Assembly: GCA_002431635.1 (NCBI GenBank)
Contig: DJGH01000078.1
Location: 42,099 to 62,502, forward strand
Direction: 5' to 3'
DNA length: 20,404 nucleotides
From: Petrotoga sp. UBA5851
Lineage (GTDB): Bacteria > Thermotogota > Thermotogae > Petrotogales > Petrotogaceae
Made by a program: the position numbers and the translations under genes. Of this stretch, positions 7,855-15,731 are shown piece by piece. Every line of letters begins with the position of its first letter. Within the stretch, counting starts at the first letter, position 1. Under the pieces are notes generated by a model. That model was given only the letters and a program-made list of their open reading frames with translations. It searched no databases and was not told the origin of the DNA.

Positions 7855-10575
7855 ATGCGCCTGAAATTCCTGAGAATAGCTGTAGTCTTTGTATTTTCTG
7901 CAGTAACCATATTTTTTGCCTTTAGACTTTTTAATATAAAGATCAGTGATGATATAATGACCTACATGTCTGAAGAAAATAAAGAAATTTCATTTTACAG
8001 GGAAGTCTCTGAAAAATTTGATATCGATAATATTATGATGGTAAGCGTTGAGATGAACAGTGTCTACGATGAACTTAACGAGGTGGAAAGCATAAGGAAG
8101 AGTCTATACTCTTTAAAAGATGTCAGAAAAGTTCTGAGCATAACCAACTCTGTAATGGTCAGCTCTGACGAGTATGAGATAAAATCCGGATCGCTCAGTA
8201 CAATCTTTGATCTTACTTCTTACAATGCAGCAGAGGTAGAAAAAATTCTTGAAAATGACAGTTCGCTTAAAGATACATTTGTTTCAAAAGACGGAAAAAA
8301 TATTCTGTATATTTTAAATCTTGAAGATTCTAAGAAAGTTGATATGGGCTCGCTTTTGGAAGAAATAAAGAAAACTCTTTCAGGAAAGACGTACTATCTT
8401 ACAGGACTTCCGCTTGCCAACTATGAGATAGCCCAAACGGCTTTTTCAGATGTTGCCAGAATCCTTCCTTTTGCAATTTTGGGAATAGTTGTAATATTAC
8501 TTATTATGTTCAGGTCCTTTTCCGGAGTGCTGCTTCCTATTGTGGCGGTTATTATTTCCAATGCAGTTGCCATGGGACTGGTTACTATCTTCAGCGAGTC
8601 CTTTTCTACAGTAACCATAATGATGCCCATAATTCTTGTGGGTATAGGTGTAGACAATACTGTGTATCTCATTTCAAGGTATAATGAAGAGTATCGGCAT
8701 GATAGGGATAAAACTGCTGCAGTTGCAAGGGCAAGGAAAAAAATTTTTACCCCCGTTCTTATGTGTACACTGACAACTGCAGCGGGTTTTATGTCTCTTG
8801 TCACCGCAAGACTGGTTCCTGTAACTCAGCTTGGTTTTTATACATCGGCGGGGATTATTGTTTCTTTTCTGGTAGCAGTTGTTTTTATGCCAGCTCTTAT
8901 TCTGATTGTAAAGCCAAAGGTAAAACAGAGCAATGATAAGGAAAACAGAAAAAGCTTATGGGCAGCAATCACCCTTAAGGTCATAAAACACAAAGTGCTT
9001 GTTTCAACTGTTATGGTCATTATATTTTTATGTTTTATTCTTATCATCCCGGGCATAAAAACAGAATCTAACCTTGAAACTTACCTTGGAAGCAGTGCTC
9101 TGACGATAAAAGGCTCTAATTTTATAAATGAAAAGTTCGGTGGTGACAAGTTCATTAATGTATACATGAAATCAGGAATTGAAGAAGGATACAAAGATTT
9201 TTACTACAATAGGGTTCAAAGAGATATCCAAAAGTATGTCCTTACAATTGACAGCCATTTCATAAGCCGTGGTCTTTCGACATTCACTTCTTCTGTGGTA
9301 AAAAGTTTTTCTGGAACTGAGCATATTCCAGGTGACAGCAGTACGATGAACCAGGTTTTCTTAATTATAGAAAACACTCCCGAGCTAAACCAGTTTCTTC
9401 TCAAACCTCAAAGTGAATCGGTGATAGATGTCAGGATAAGCAGCAATAACGATACGCAGGTTCAGTCTATTCTGGAAAAGCTCAATTGGTTTATAGAAAA
9501 GTATGTGTTTAAAAGCTACGATAAGACATTACTTGATATCAACGATCCTAAAGCACTAAAGGAGTATGAAAAGTCACTTCAGAGTTTTTTTGTTTCAAGA
9601 GATATTCCTAATGCAGCCGCTATGTTTTCGATGCTTGCAGATCATAAGAAAAAGAGTTTATCTCAGGTTATAACCGAATATCCTGAAAATGAGCTTTATG
9701 AAAAATACTTAGCCTTCTGTGAAAATTTCTCTCTCGATGTAGATGAGAAGACTGAATTTTCAAAGAACATAAAAAACATAGAGTATACCGATACTTTTAC
9801 GAATTTTCTGTCATTCAACGAACAGACACTCAGAAGCAAGGTTTTCTATGAGGAACTCAAGCGCTCCTTCCCTGCGTTGCAGAACGGAGATCTTGCAGAG
9901 TTTTCGGAGTATGTGAATGACCGTGAGTATGTCACGGATACAGGATCAATCCCATTATATCTGAAAGTAACAGGAAATCCTATAATAAGAACCTTTATAA
10001 ACAGCGAGCTTCTTTACGGACAGATGAGTAGCCTATTTTTTTCCTACCTCTTTATACTGGTGATGTTCATTGTATCGTCAAGATCAGTTCGTACAGGTCT
10101 TATAGCGTCCCTCCCCCTGCTGTTTACAACGGTAGTTAATTTTGGGTTTATAAGACTGTTCAACTTCAGCCTTAATGCCGGGACCATAACCATTGCTTCT
10201 ATAGTTATAGGTCTTGCCATTGATTATTCTGTTCATTACGTATCAAGATTCAGGGAAGAGTTTTTAAAAACCTTGGATGTTATTAAATCATTGGAAATAA
10301 CTTCAAAAACTGTTCTTAGGGCAATAAGCACCGGTGCTTTTACAACTCTTCTTGGGTTTTTTCCTTTGGGATTTGGAAATCTGGGAATAATGAAGCAGTT
10401 CGGGATAATATCAGGTATAAGCATCCTTGTTTCGCTTTTGTCTACCGTAGTTATTCTGCCGATTGTCTTTTCCTCCATAAAAAAAGAAAAACTTTTAAAA
10501 ATACTTCAGAAAAGGAAGGCGGATAAAAATGAAAAAAAGTCTTTTATTCTTTCTGGTTTTAACCGTTACCGCTAG
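7855..10575 (+). CDS. MMPL/RND superfamily exporter
   Basis: Inner-membrane proton-driven exporter of 906 residues from the RND superfamily, MMPL/COG1033 branch, which moves lipids or other hydrophobic compounds. It shows the typical duplicated layout: TM1 (about 8-25), first external loop (about 26-200), TM2-6 (about 202-360), TM7 (about 381-400), second external loop (about 401-722) and TM8-12. The TM4 motif is GIGVDNTVYL (from residue 263, Asp267) and the TM10 motif is GLAIDYSVHY (Asp790-Tyr791). In MmpL3 the corresponding Asp-Tyr pairs carry protons; here the first pair is Asp-Asn. The second loop is nearly twice the first, which is unusual for a duplicated protein. The start is ATG 7855, seven bases after GGAGG. 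The gene ends 47 bases inside the next gene. Neighbours indicate a trans-envelope export route controlled by the downstream MarR protein; the cargo is unknown. Confidence 0.92.
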   Translation: MRLKFLRIAVVFVFSAVTIFFAFRLFNIKISDDIMTYMSEENKEISFYREVSEKFDIDNIMMVSVEMNSVYDELNEVESIRKSLYSLKDVRKVLSITNSVMVSSDEYEIKSGSLSTIFDLTSYNAAEVEKILENDSSLKDTFVSKDGKNILYILNLEDSKKVDMGSLLEEIKKTLSGKTYYLTGLPLANYEIAQTAFSDVARILPFAILGIVVILLIMFRSFSGVLLPIVAVIISNAVAMGLVTIFSESFSTVTIMMPIILVGIGVDNTVYLISRYNEEYRHDRDKTAAVARARKKIFTPVLMCTLTTAAGFMSLVTARLVPVTQLGFYTSAGIIVSFLVAVVFMPALILIVKPKVKQSNDKENRKSLWAAITLKVIKHKVLVSTVMVIIFLCFILIIPGIKTESNLETYLGSSALTIKGSNFINEKFGGDKFINVYMKSGIEEGYKDFYYNRVQRDIQKYVLTIDSHFISRGLSTFTSSVVKSFSGTEHIPGDSSTMNQVFLIIENTPELNQFLLKPQSESVIDVRISSNNDTQVQSILEKLNWFIEKYVFKSYDKTLLDINDPKALKEYEKSLQSFFVSRDIPNAAAMFSMLADHKKKSLSQVITEYPENELYEKYLAFCENFSLDVDEKTEFSKNIKNIEYTDTFTNFLSFNEQTLRSKVFYEELKRSFPALQNGDLAEFSEYVNDREYVTDTGSIPLYLKVTGNPIIRTFINSELLYGQMSSLFFSYLFILVMFIVSSRSVRTGLIASLPLLFTTVVNFGFIRLFNFSLNAGTITIASIVIGLAIDYSVHYVSRFREEFLKTLDVIKSLEITSKTVLRAISTGAFTTLLGFFPLGFGNLGIMKQFGIISGISILVSLLSTVVILPIVFSSIKKEKLLKILQKRKADKNEKKSFILSGFNRYR

Positions 10576-11302
10576 TATATTCGGCTTAACGGCACAGGAT
10601 GTGCTTGATAAGGTTAAGGACTCACAGAATAACTTTGAAACGCAGAAGGCAGTATACTCGATCATCCTGTCTGACAGCAACAGAACTCAGAAAACAAGGA
10701 AGATAGATATCTATATTCTTATATCTTCTGATAAAGGGGAGAAGCTTCCCATATCGCTTCTGAGGGTTACCGAGCCTAAGGATCTTCAAAATACAACTGT
10801 TCTGAATCTTTCAAAAACCGAACAGTATATCTATCTGCCCGGATTTAAGCAGGTAAAAAGGGTTTCCGGTTCTTCAAAAAACGAAAGTTTTCTTGATACC
10901 GATATAAATTATTCGGATATGACACTACTTTTTTCATCGACCATTGAGCAGGAACATACAAGCTCCATAGCCTGGGAAGATGAAAAAAGTTATACCATAG
11001 ATATAGAGCTTACCGCACAGGACAGCGATTACTCCAAGATGACGGTCGGGGTTGATAAGAAAGATTTCGTAATAAAGTATGCAGAGTTCTTCGGGAAGAA
11101 GGAACAAATCGTTAAAAAGATGGAGATTATGGATTACGAAAGCTCCGGAGAGTATATAACTTACAAAAAGGTACTTATAACTTCTCTTGAGAACAAACAC
11201 ACCACACTCTTGGAGCTTGTAAGTTCGGAGTATGGAATACCTATAACAAAGAGTTTTTTTAATAAGCTTTCAATGACCAATCCGGTATTGGTATACAGGT
11301 AG
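10529..11302 (+). CDS. LolA-like outer membrane lipoprotein-sorting family protein
   Basis: Exported protein of 257 residues. The N-terminus MKKSLLFFLVLTVTASIFGL is a signal peptide, with cleavage probable near residue 21-22. There is no lipobox cysteine, so a soluble periplasmic protein is expected. The mature part resembles COG2834 proteins, which share the open beta-barrel fold of LolA and LolB: a segment near YIYLPGFKQVKRVSGSSK and the following FLDTDINYSDM are characteristic. Proteins of this type next to MMPL exporters are thought to carry hydrophobic cargo across the periplasm. The start is ATG 10529, with AGGCGG at 10517-10522 six bases upstream. It therefore overlaps the last 47 bases of the MMPL gene in another frame, which suggests translational coupling. 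True LolA partners (LolCDE, LolB) are not present here, so general lipoprotein sorting is unlikely to be its task. Confidence 0.85.
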   Translation: MKKSLLFFLVLTVTASIFGLTAQDVLDKVKDSQNNFETQKAVYSIILSDSNRTQKTRKIDIYILISSDKGEKLPISLLRVTEPKDLQNTTVLNLSKTEQYIYLPGFKQVKRVSGSSKNESFLDTDINYSDMTLLFSSTIEQEHTSSIAWEDEKSYTIDIELTAQDSDYSKMTVGVDKKDFVIKYAEFFGKKEQIVKKMEIMDYESSGEYITYKKVLITSLENKHTTLLELVSSEYGIPITKSFFNKLSMTNPVLVYR

Positions 11303-11313
11303 GTGAGGCTGAT

Positions 11314-12915
11314 ATGAAAAAGATGATAGCTTTTATAAGTATTATCTGGATTACAAGCATTGCTATGGGGTTTTCCGGAAAGTCCATTTACACGCTCGGA
11401 TACAACTACCAGGTTGATTTTGTGGATATATACCAGCTACTGAATACAGACATAGAGTTTGAGTCGCAGAATGAAAGCAGCTACTTTGACTTATGTATAA
11501 ACATTACAGCACTTAACGGTCTTTCTCCCGAAAGCACCAATGTATATATTGAATCGTATCTTTTGGGCTACAAGGATATAAAAGCGTTTTTTCCGGGCTT
11601 GGATGAGATACTGGTAAACAGTATCTTCTATGGTGAAATAAAAGAGCTTTACTATGACCAGTACTTTTCTGGAAACACGCTGAGAGTAGGAAGATTTTAT
11701 CCTAATAAAGCCAGTGCGAACCTATATAGTCCTTCAAATGTAATGCAGGCAAGTAACTTTCTGGGATACCTCAATGAAAATACACTTACAGGTATTGACG
11801 GACTGCTGCTTCAGCTTTTTTTTGAACAGATGAGTGCCGAGTGTTACTTTACCCCAGTTACCAAGTATGATTTTCCTAATCTTACGGCTTACGAAAAAAC
11901 ACAGTCTGTATACGACCTGCTTTTAGAAAAATCCGGCAGTGAAAGTGATTATCTGCTTTTGACCTATAAGTACAAGGATCGAAATGTACTGCGGCTTGAT
12001 GATATGAATACAGGATTGAAGATTGATTTTTCAATTTTTGATTTTTCAGTCAGGCCTGGATACTTCAGAAATAACTATCATTTTGATATTCCCGAGCTTG
12101 TAGAAGCGGATTTTATTAAAAATGACATAATACTCAACCTACATATAAATGATATAACCATAGATCTTTCAAAGTATGAATTTCCGCCGGAAATTAAAGA
12201 TAATCCTATTTTTGCGGAACTGCTGAAACAAAAAATTATTTTTGATACTGACTACTCTACATCAATGACAGTCAACACAAGTGCAGCAACATCAACAATT
12301 ATAAATCCTTGGGCAGATGTAATAACAGCAGATATACAGTACTCCTCAAGACTTATTGAAGGTCTTACATGGTATTTTGAAGCGGGTCTGTACCTTCCTC
12401 AGCAGGTAACTACCAAAGGTGAGTACTCAAAGATAAAGCGCCAGGATACAATAGATATAACCTTTGAAGGTACTACAAATGTCTTTTACAGCTATACCAA
12501 GCAGCAGAATAAGGAGGCCTACGTTCCGAATGTCTTTTCCGAAAGTCTTCTTGGAAACAGATATGTAAAGTATATCGCAGGATTTGAGTACCTGACGGGT
12601 GATTTTTCATTCGGACTAGAATTTTTCAACGGAATGAATCAGGAACACTTTTCGATGACCCCTGGAATAGATGGTTTTTTTAACTACAGTACCAAAATAT
12701 TCGATATTAACCTTTTCGGTCTTGTCACTTTTCCTGAAATACATGGTAAAATAGATATTGGTTATACCACGGTAGCAAAAGCTGCCTATACAGGTATGGA
12801 TCAGACGAGAATAGGCTTAAAGAGCACATACTCGTACAGCGAAAATGAAAAGAATATTATATACAATTCAAAGATGCTTAATTCAGTGGAGTTTTTCATT
12901 GAAAAGTACTTTTAA
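11314..12915 (+). CDS. Probable outer-membrane beta-barrel protein of the export operon
   Basis: I do not recognise a named family. The 533-residue product begins with a signal peptide (MKKMIAFISIIWITSIAMGF, cleavage probable near 20). It has no later hydrophobic helix, and it is rich in Tyr, Phe, Asn and Asp with alternating strands, as in outer-membrane beta-barrels. The last residue is Phe and the end reads EFFIEKYF. This partly fits the C-terminal signal recognised by the BAM machinery, although position -3 is Lys. The gene starts 11 bases after the LolA-like gene, with AGGTGAGG just upstream, and is followed at 13 bases by the MarR gene. In proteobacteria, MMPL exporters are often encoded with a DUF1302 barrel and a DUF1329 LolA-like protein; this protein occupies the barrel position. 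It could be the outer-membrane exit or docking site for the cargo. A large secreted or surface beta protein is the alternative. Confidence 0.7.
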   Translation: MKKMIAFISIIWITSIAMGFSGKSIYTLGYNYQVDFVDIYQLLNTDIEFESQNESSYFDLCINITALNGLSPESTNVYIESYLLGYKDIKAFFPGLDEILVNSIFYGEIKELYYDQYFSGNTLRVGRFYPNKASANLYSPSNVMQASNFLGYLNENTLTGIDGLLLQLFFEQMSAECYFTPVTKYDFPNLTAYEKTQSVYDLLLEKSGSESDYLLLTYKYKDRNVLRLDDMNTGLKIDFSIFDFSVRPGYFRNNYHFDIPELVEADFIKNDIILNLHINDITIDLSKYEFPPEIKDNPIFAELLKQKIIFDTDYSTSMTVNTSAATSTIINPWADVITADIQYSSRLIEGLTWYFEAGLYLPQQVTTKGEYSKIKRQDTIDITFEGTTNVFYSYTKQQNKEAYVPNVFSESLLGNRYVKYIAGFEYLTGDFSFGLEFFNGMNQEHFSMTPGIDGFFNYSTKIFDINLFGLVTFPEIHGKIDIGYTTVAKAAYTGMDQTRIGLKSTYSYSENEKNIIYNSKMLNSVEFFIEKYF

Positions 12916-12928
12916 GGAGCTGGTGTGA

Positions 12929-13378
12929 TTGCAGGAAAAAAAGTACAGTCCGGTTGATTTCTACGAGTTCAACAAAAGCATGTTCGATCTGATATTTGAT
13001 ATAAAAAGATTTCTTCTCAGCGAGGATATTCCTCCCAACCTTTCGCTTATGGAGTACCTGGTTGTTTTTACAGTGTACTTTTACGGTCCTATGAAAATGC
13101 GCGATATATCCCAAAAGGTTACACTTACCCAAAGTGCCATAACGGTTATTGTCGACAAACTTGAAAAAGAAGGTTATGTCAGAAGGGAACGTGATTCTGA
13201 TGACAGAAGGGTTATCAACATAATTTCCGATGAGAAAGGAACTGAGTTCTGTACTCAAGGTCTTCAAAACCTTAAGAAGATGTACGATAAAGGTATAGAG
13301 GTACTTACGGATAAGGAGCAGGAAAGTTTTCTCAGAATGCTTACAAAGATTTCCGATTCACTTAAACAGCAAAAATAA
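12929..13378 (+). CDS. MarR family transcriptional regulator
   Basis: Cytoplasmic winged-helix regulator of 149 residues, standard MarR size. A dimerisation helix at the N-terminus is followed by the helix-turn-helix (about residues 56-82, including QSAITVIVDKLEKEGYV) and the wing with the family's Asp-Arg-Arg signature (Asp92-Arg93-Arg94). C-terminal helices complete the dimer interface. I used TTG at 12929: AAGGAG at 12914-12919 lies nine bases upstream, and the GTG at 12923 runs straight into a stop. It is the last gene of the MMPL operon, and MarR proteins often repress their own operon and release DNA on binding a small hydrophobic ligand. The likely operator is therefore the AT-rich region at about 7780-7850, though I cannot identify a clear palindrome. 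The TAA stop lies within the palindromic terminator. Confidence 0.92.
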   Translation: MQEKKYSPVDFYEFNKSMFDLIFDIKRFLLSEDIPPNLSLMEYLVVFTVYFYGPMKMRDISQKVTLTQSAITVIVDKLEKEGYVRRERDSDDRRVINIISDEKGTEFCTQGLQNLKKMYDKGIEVLTDKEQESFLRMLTKISDSLKQQK

Positions 13379-13410
13379 AATAAGAGGGCTTAAGCCCTCT
13401 TATTTTATTT
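13373..13410. terminator. Perfect 38-base palindrome, bidirectional terminator
   Basis: A flawless inverted repeat centred between 13391 and 13392. It has a GC core of GAGGGC/GCCCTC around TTAA, flanked by A-rich and T-rich arms, so each strand reads as a hairpin followed by a U-rich tail. It sits between convergent genes: the MarR stop codon (13376-13378) is inside it and the MCP2 stop codon (13412-13414, minus strand) is one base away. It can end transcription from both sides. Confidence 0.93.
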
Positions 13411-13411
13411 A

Positions 13412-15412
13412 TCAATACTTATAAGTTTTAATTATGGCTGAGAGATTTTCTGAAAGCTGACTCAGATCCTGACTTTCAGTACTGGTCTGTTGAGCTCCTA
13501 TGGCCTGCTGTTCCACAGCCTGTGCCATGGCTTTTATCTGTTCGCTTATAGATACGATTACTTTGGCTGCATTGTCCATTCCGCTGGCCATTTCTTCAGC
13601 GGCCGCACTCTGTTCCTGGGCACTTGCAGATACGTTTTCAGTCATGCTTGCCATGAGCTGTATCTGTCCCAAAATACCTTTAAACTCCTGTAGGACTGCG
13701 TTGGTTTCTTTATCTATAGTGGTTATGCCTGAGTTTATCTCTTCAAAGGACTGCTTGCTCTGGACTGTATACGTCTTAGTTTCATCAAGTATTTTTGCAA
13801 TATTTTCCGTTGCTCTTTTACTTTCTTCAGCTAGCTTTCTTATTTCGTCGGCTACTACTGCGAAGCCTTTTCCGGCTTCTCCTGCTCTTGCTGCTTCTAT
13901 GGCTGCATTCAGTGCCAGCAGATTGGTCTGTTCGGTTATACTGTTTATGGTTACAAGGATCTTTCCTACATTTTCAGTGTTTTTGTAAAGCTTATCAATT
14001 ATTTCTTTAGTCTCAACTGCTTTTTGGGTTGATATATTTATGGCTTTGACAATATTTTCAATCGAACTTTCACCATGTTTCGCTGAATCTGAAACTTTTG
14101 ATGCGGTATTGGCAAGTTCCTGCGATGACTTTGATACATTTTGGGCACTTGAGGCAACCTCTTCAACAGATCCGGAAAGCTGAGATATTGATGCAGCAGC
14201 ATTTTGTGAACCTGTTTCTATGCTTGCGGCCTGTGAACTTATCTCTTCGCTTGTTGCACTGGCTTCCTCTGATACAGAAGCAAGATTGTTGGCTGCACTG
14301 TCTATCTTTAAAGATGCATCGTTTATCTTTATCATGGAGGTTCTTATAGATTCTATCATTCTTAATACAGAGCGGCCGAGATTTCCAAACTCGTCCTTTC
14401 TTTTTAGGAAAGACTCTGGAACTGATACAGTATAGTCTCCCTCTGATATCTGTTTTACTCCGGCATCAACGATTTTTATTGGTTTGGATATATAGTTTCC
14501 AAGTATTATTGAAATAATGCTTACTACTCCAAGAGAGCCTATTATAATTATTACAACAAATATAACCAGGCTGTTGGAAGCTGTCATAAGAAACTTTTCC
14601 GATACTATGAGAAACAGGGACCAGCCGGGTGAGTTGGCTATAGGTGTATATATGGCAAAGCTGGGATCGCCGCCGTTTTTAGTTATAAGTCCTATTCCAG
14701 AGTTTCCTGTAATGGCCTGTCTTCCAAGTTCTTTAAGGCCTTTGTATCCCTTTGCTTCCGAGTCAAGAACGTTAAGACTCATTATCAATGAGTTGTCGGG
14801 ATGGCTCATCACAAGACCGGTGCTGTCAACTATAACTCCGTAACCATCGCTTCCAACTTTAATTTCATCAAAAGCTTTAGTAAGTTTTGAAAGTTCAATT
14901 GTGGTTGCAACTATTCCTACCGTTTTCTTTGCACTGTCTTTTACGGCGTAAGCTACGACGAACATGGGGAGGTTTGTAGCTTTGGATATAAGAGGATTGC
15001 TTACATAGTAATCTTTTCCTTCATAAAAAATGGCTCTGAAATAATCCCTGTCAGCTACATTGGTTAGAGTATCTGTGGTAGTCCATGCATTTCCTGTTTT
15101 GTCTATAATATAGAGAAGATCATATATAGAGTCTCTGGTGCTGGCAGCATTTTTAAGAGATTGTTTCATAGCCTCTACATCCATGGTCATTACAACTTCT
15201 CTTTCAGCGATACCCTTAAGATCATCTATTCTGGCTTTAAGCCACTGTCCTACCTCATCCGCCCTTGCATTTATTATCTGGCTGCTTAGATCCTTGGTCA
15301 AAGGTACAACTATGTTTGTAGTCTGCACATAGAGTATTACTCCCATGATTAGAAAAATAGCCGCAAGTGAAGAAATGAGTATGGCCAGTATTCTTGTCCG
15401 TATGCTTTTCAT
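13412..15412 (-). CDS. Methyl-accepting chemotaxis protein with dCache sensor (MCP2)
   Basis: Transmembrane chemoreceptor of 666 residues, built like MCP1. TM1 is at about 8-29, followed by an extracellular double-Cache domain with a DRDYF motif, TM2 (about 279-305), HAMP and a signalling hairpin. The tip EQTNLLALNAAIEAARAG has Asn at 502. The distance from the tip Gly to the C-terminus is 155 residues, the same as MCP1, so both should belong to one receptor length class and could share arrays. The C-terminus IIKTYKY has no CheR pentapeptide. The sensor lacks the R-x-W-Y amino-acid motif. The ATG at 15412 is preceded on the minus strand by GAGAGGTGAG. It is transcribed alone, facing away from the trhP gene and ending at the shared palindromic terminator. 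The N-terminus MKSIR is identical to that of MCP1, and the two proteins look paralogous along their length; the DNA has diverged. Confidence 0.96.
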   Translation of the reverse strand: MKSIRTRILAILISSLAAIFLIMGVILYVQTTNIVVPLTKDLSSQIINARADEVGQWLKARIDDLKGIAEREVVMTMDVEAMKQSLKNAASTRDSIYDLLYIIDKTGNAWTTTDTLTNVADRDYFRAIFYEGKDYYVSNPLISKATNLPMFVVAYAVKDSAKKTVGIVATTIELSKLTKAFDEIKVGSDGYGVIVDSTGLVMSHPDNSLIMSLNVLDSEAKGYKGLKELGRQAITGNSGIGLITKNGGDPSFAIYTPIANSPGWSLFLIVSEKFLMTASNSLVIFVVIIIIGSLGVVSIISIILGNYISKPIKIVDAGVKQISEGDYTVSVPESFLKRKDEFGNLGRSVLRMIESIRTSMIKINDASLKIDSAANNLASVSEEASATSEEISSQAASIETGSQNAAASISQLSGSVEEVASSAQNVSKSSQELANTASKVSDSAKHGESSIENIVKAINISTQKAVETKEIIDKLYKNTENVGKILVTINSITEQTNLLALNAAIEAARAGEAGKGFAVVADEIRKLAEESKRATENIAKILDETKTYTVQSKQSFEEINSGITTIDKETNAVLQEFKGILGQIQLMASMTENVSASAQEQSAAAEEMASGMDNAAKVIVSISEQIKAMAQAVEQQAIGAQQTSTESQDLSQLSENLSAIIKTYKY

Positions 15413-15434
15413 TTTGGCTCACCTCTCTTCTATG

Positions 15435-15447
15435 AATTGAATCAATT
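15435..15447. repeat. Short inverted repeat upstream of MCP2
   Basis: AATTGA and TCAATT separated by a single A form a perfect six-base dyad 23 bases before the MCP2 start codon. The size and position suit an operator near the transcription start, but in AT-rich DNA it may be chance. Confidence 0.3.
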
Positions 15448-15663
15448 TTATAATATAATTATTACAATTACGCTTTGTTGAGTTAACAAATGTTATTATC
15501 ATGTTGTTCTTGTGTTAAGAAAGGTTTTTATAATAAAGTTTTATATAACCGATGTGTTTTATCATGAATATAATTATAATATCAAAATCAATAAATTTAC
15601 ATGATATAAAATATAGCATTATTGGTAGTGAGGTAATTTAATAAACTCAGTAGAGACAACGGT

Positions 15664-15692
15664 TTTTAATTTTTTTATGTTATAGTTATAAT
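15664..15692 (+). promoter_or_regulatory. Possible sigma-70-type promoter of trhP
   Basis: TATAAT at 15687-15692 is a perfect -10 box, 39 bases before the ATG. At 17-base spacing the -35 position reads TTTTAA, which matches the consensus at only three of six bases. Confidence 0.45.
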
Positions 15693-15731
15693 GAAAAAAG
15701 ATCACGATGATTTAGAATAAGGAGAGTATAG

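Larger units (their letters stand above)
15413..15731. other. Divergent AT-rich intergenic region between MCP2 and trhP
   Basis: A 319-base stretch without a credible gene. On the MCP2 side it holds the ribosome site (15421-15429) and the inverted repeat AATTGA-A-TCAATT at 15435-15447, in what would be the MCP2 leader. A TATAAA-like box on the minus strand at 15447-15452 has no good -35 partner. On the trhP side there is a TATAAT at 15687-15692. The middle (about 15480-15650) is strongly AT-rich with no hairpin followed by a T run and no recognised riboswitch. Confidence 0.6.

Noticed and set aside
13500..13988. Plus-strand reading frame of 162 codons opposite MCP2
   Set aside because: It is antisense to the MCP2 signalling domain and low in complexity, so it is a shadow of the real gene.
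15480..15650. Small RNA or riboswitch in the MCP2-trhP intergenic region
   Set aside because: It is AT-rich with no stable hairpin followed by a T run and no known conserved riboswitch core that I can recognise.
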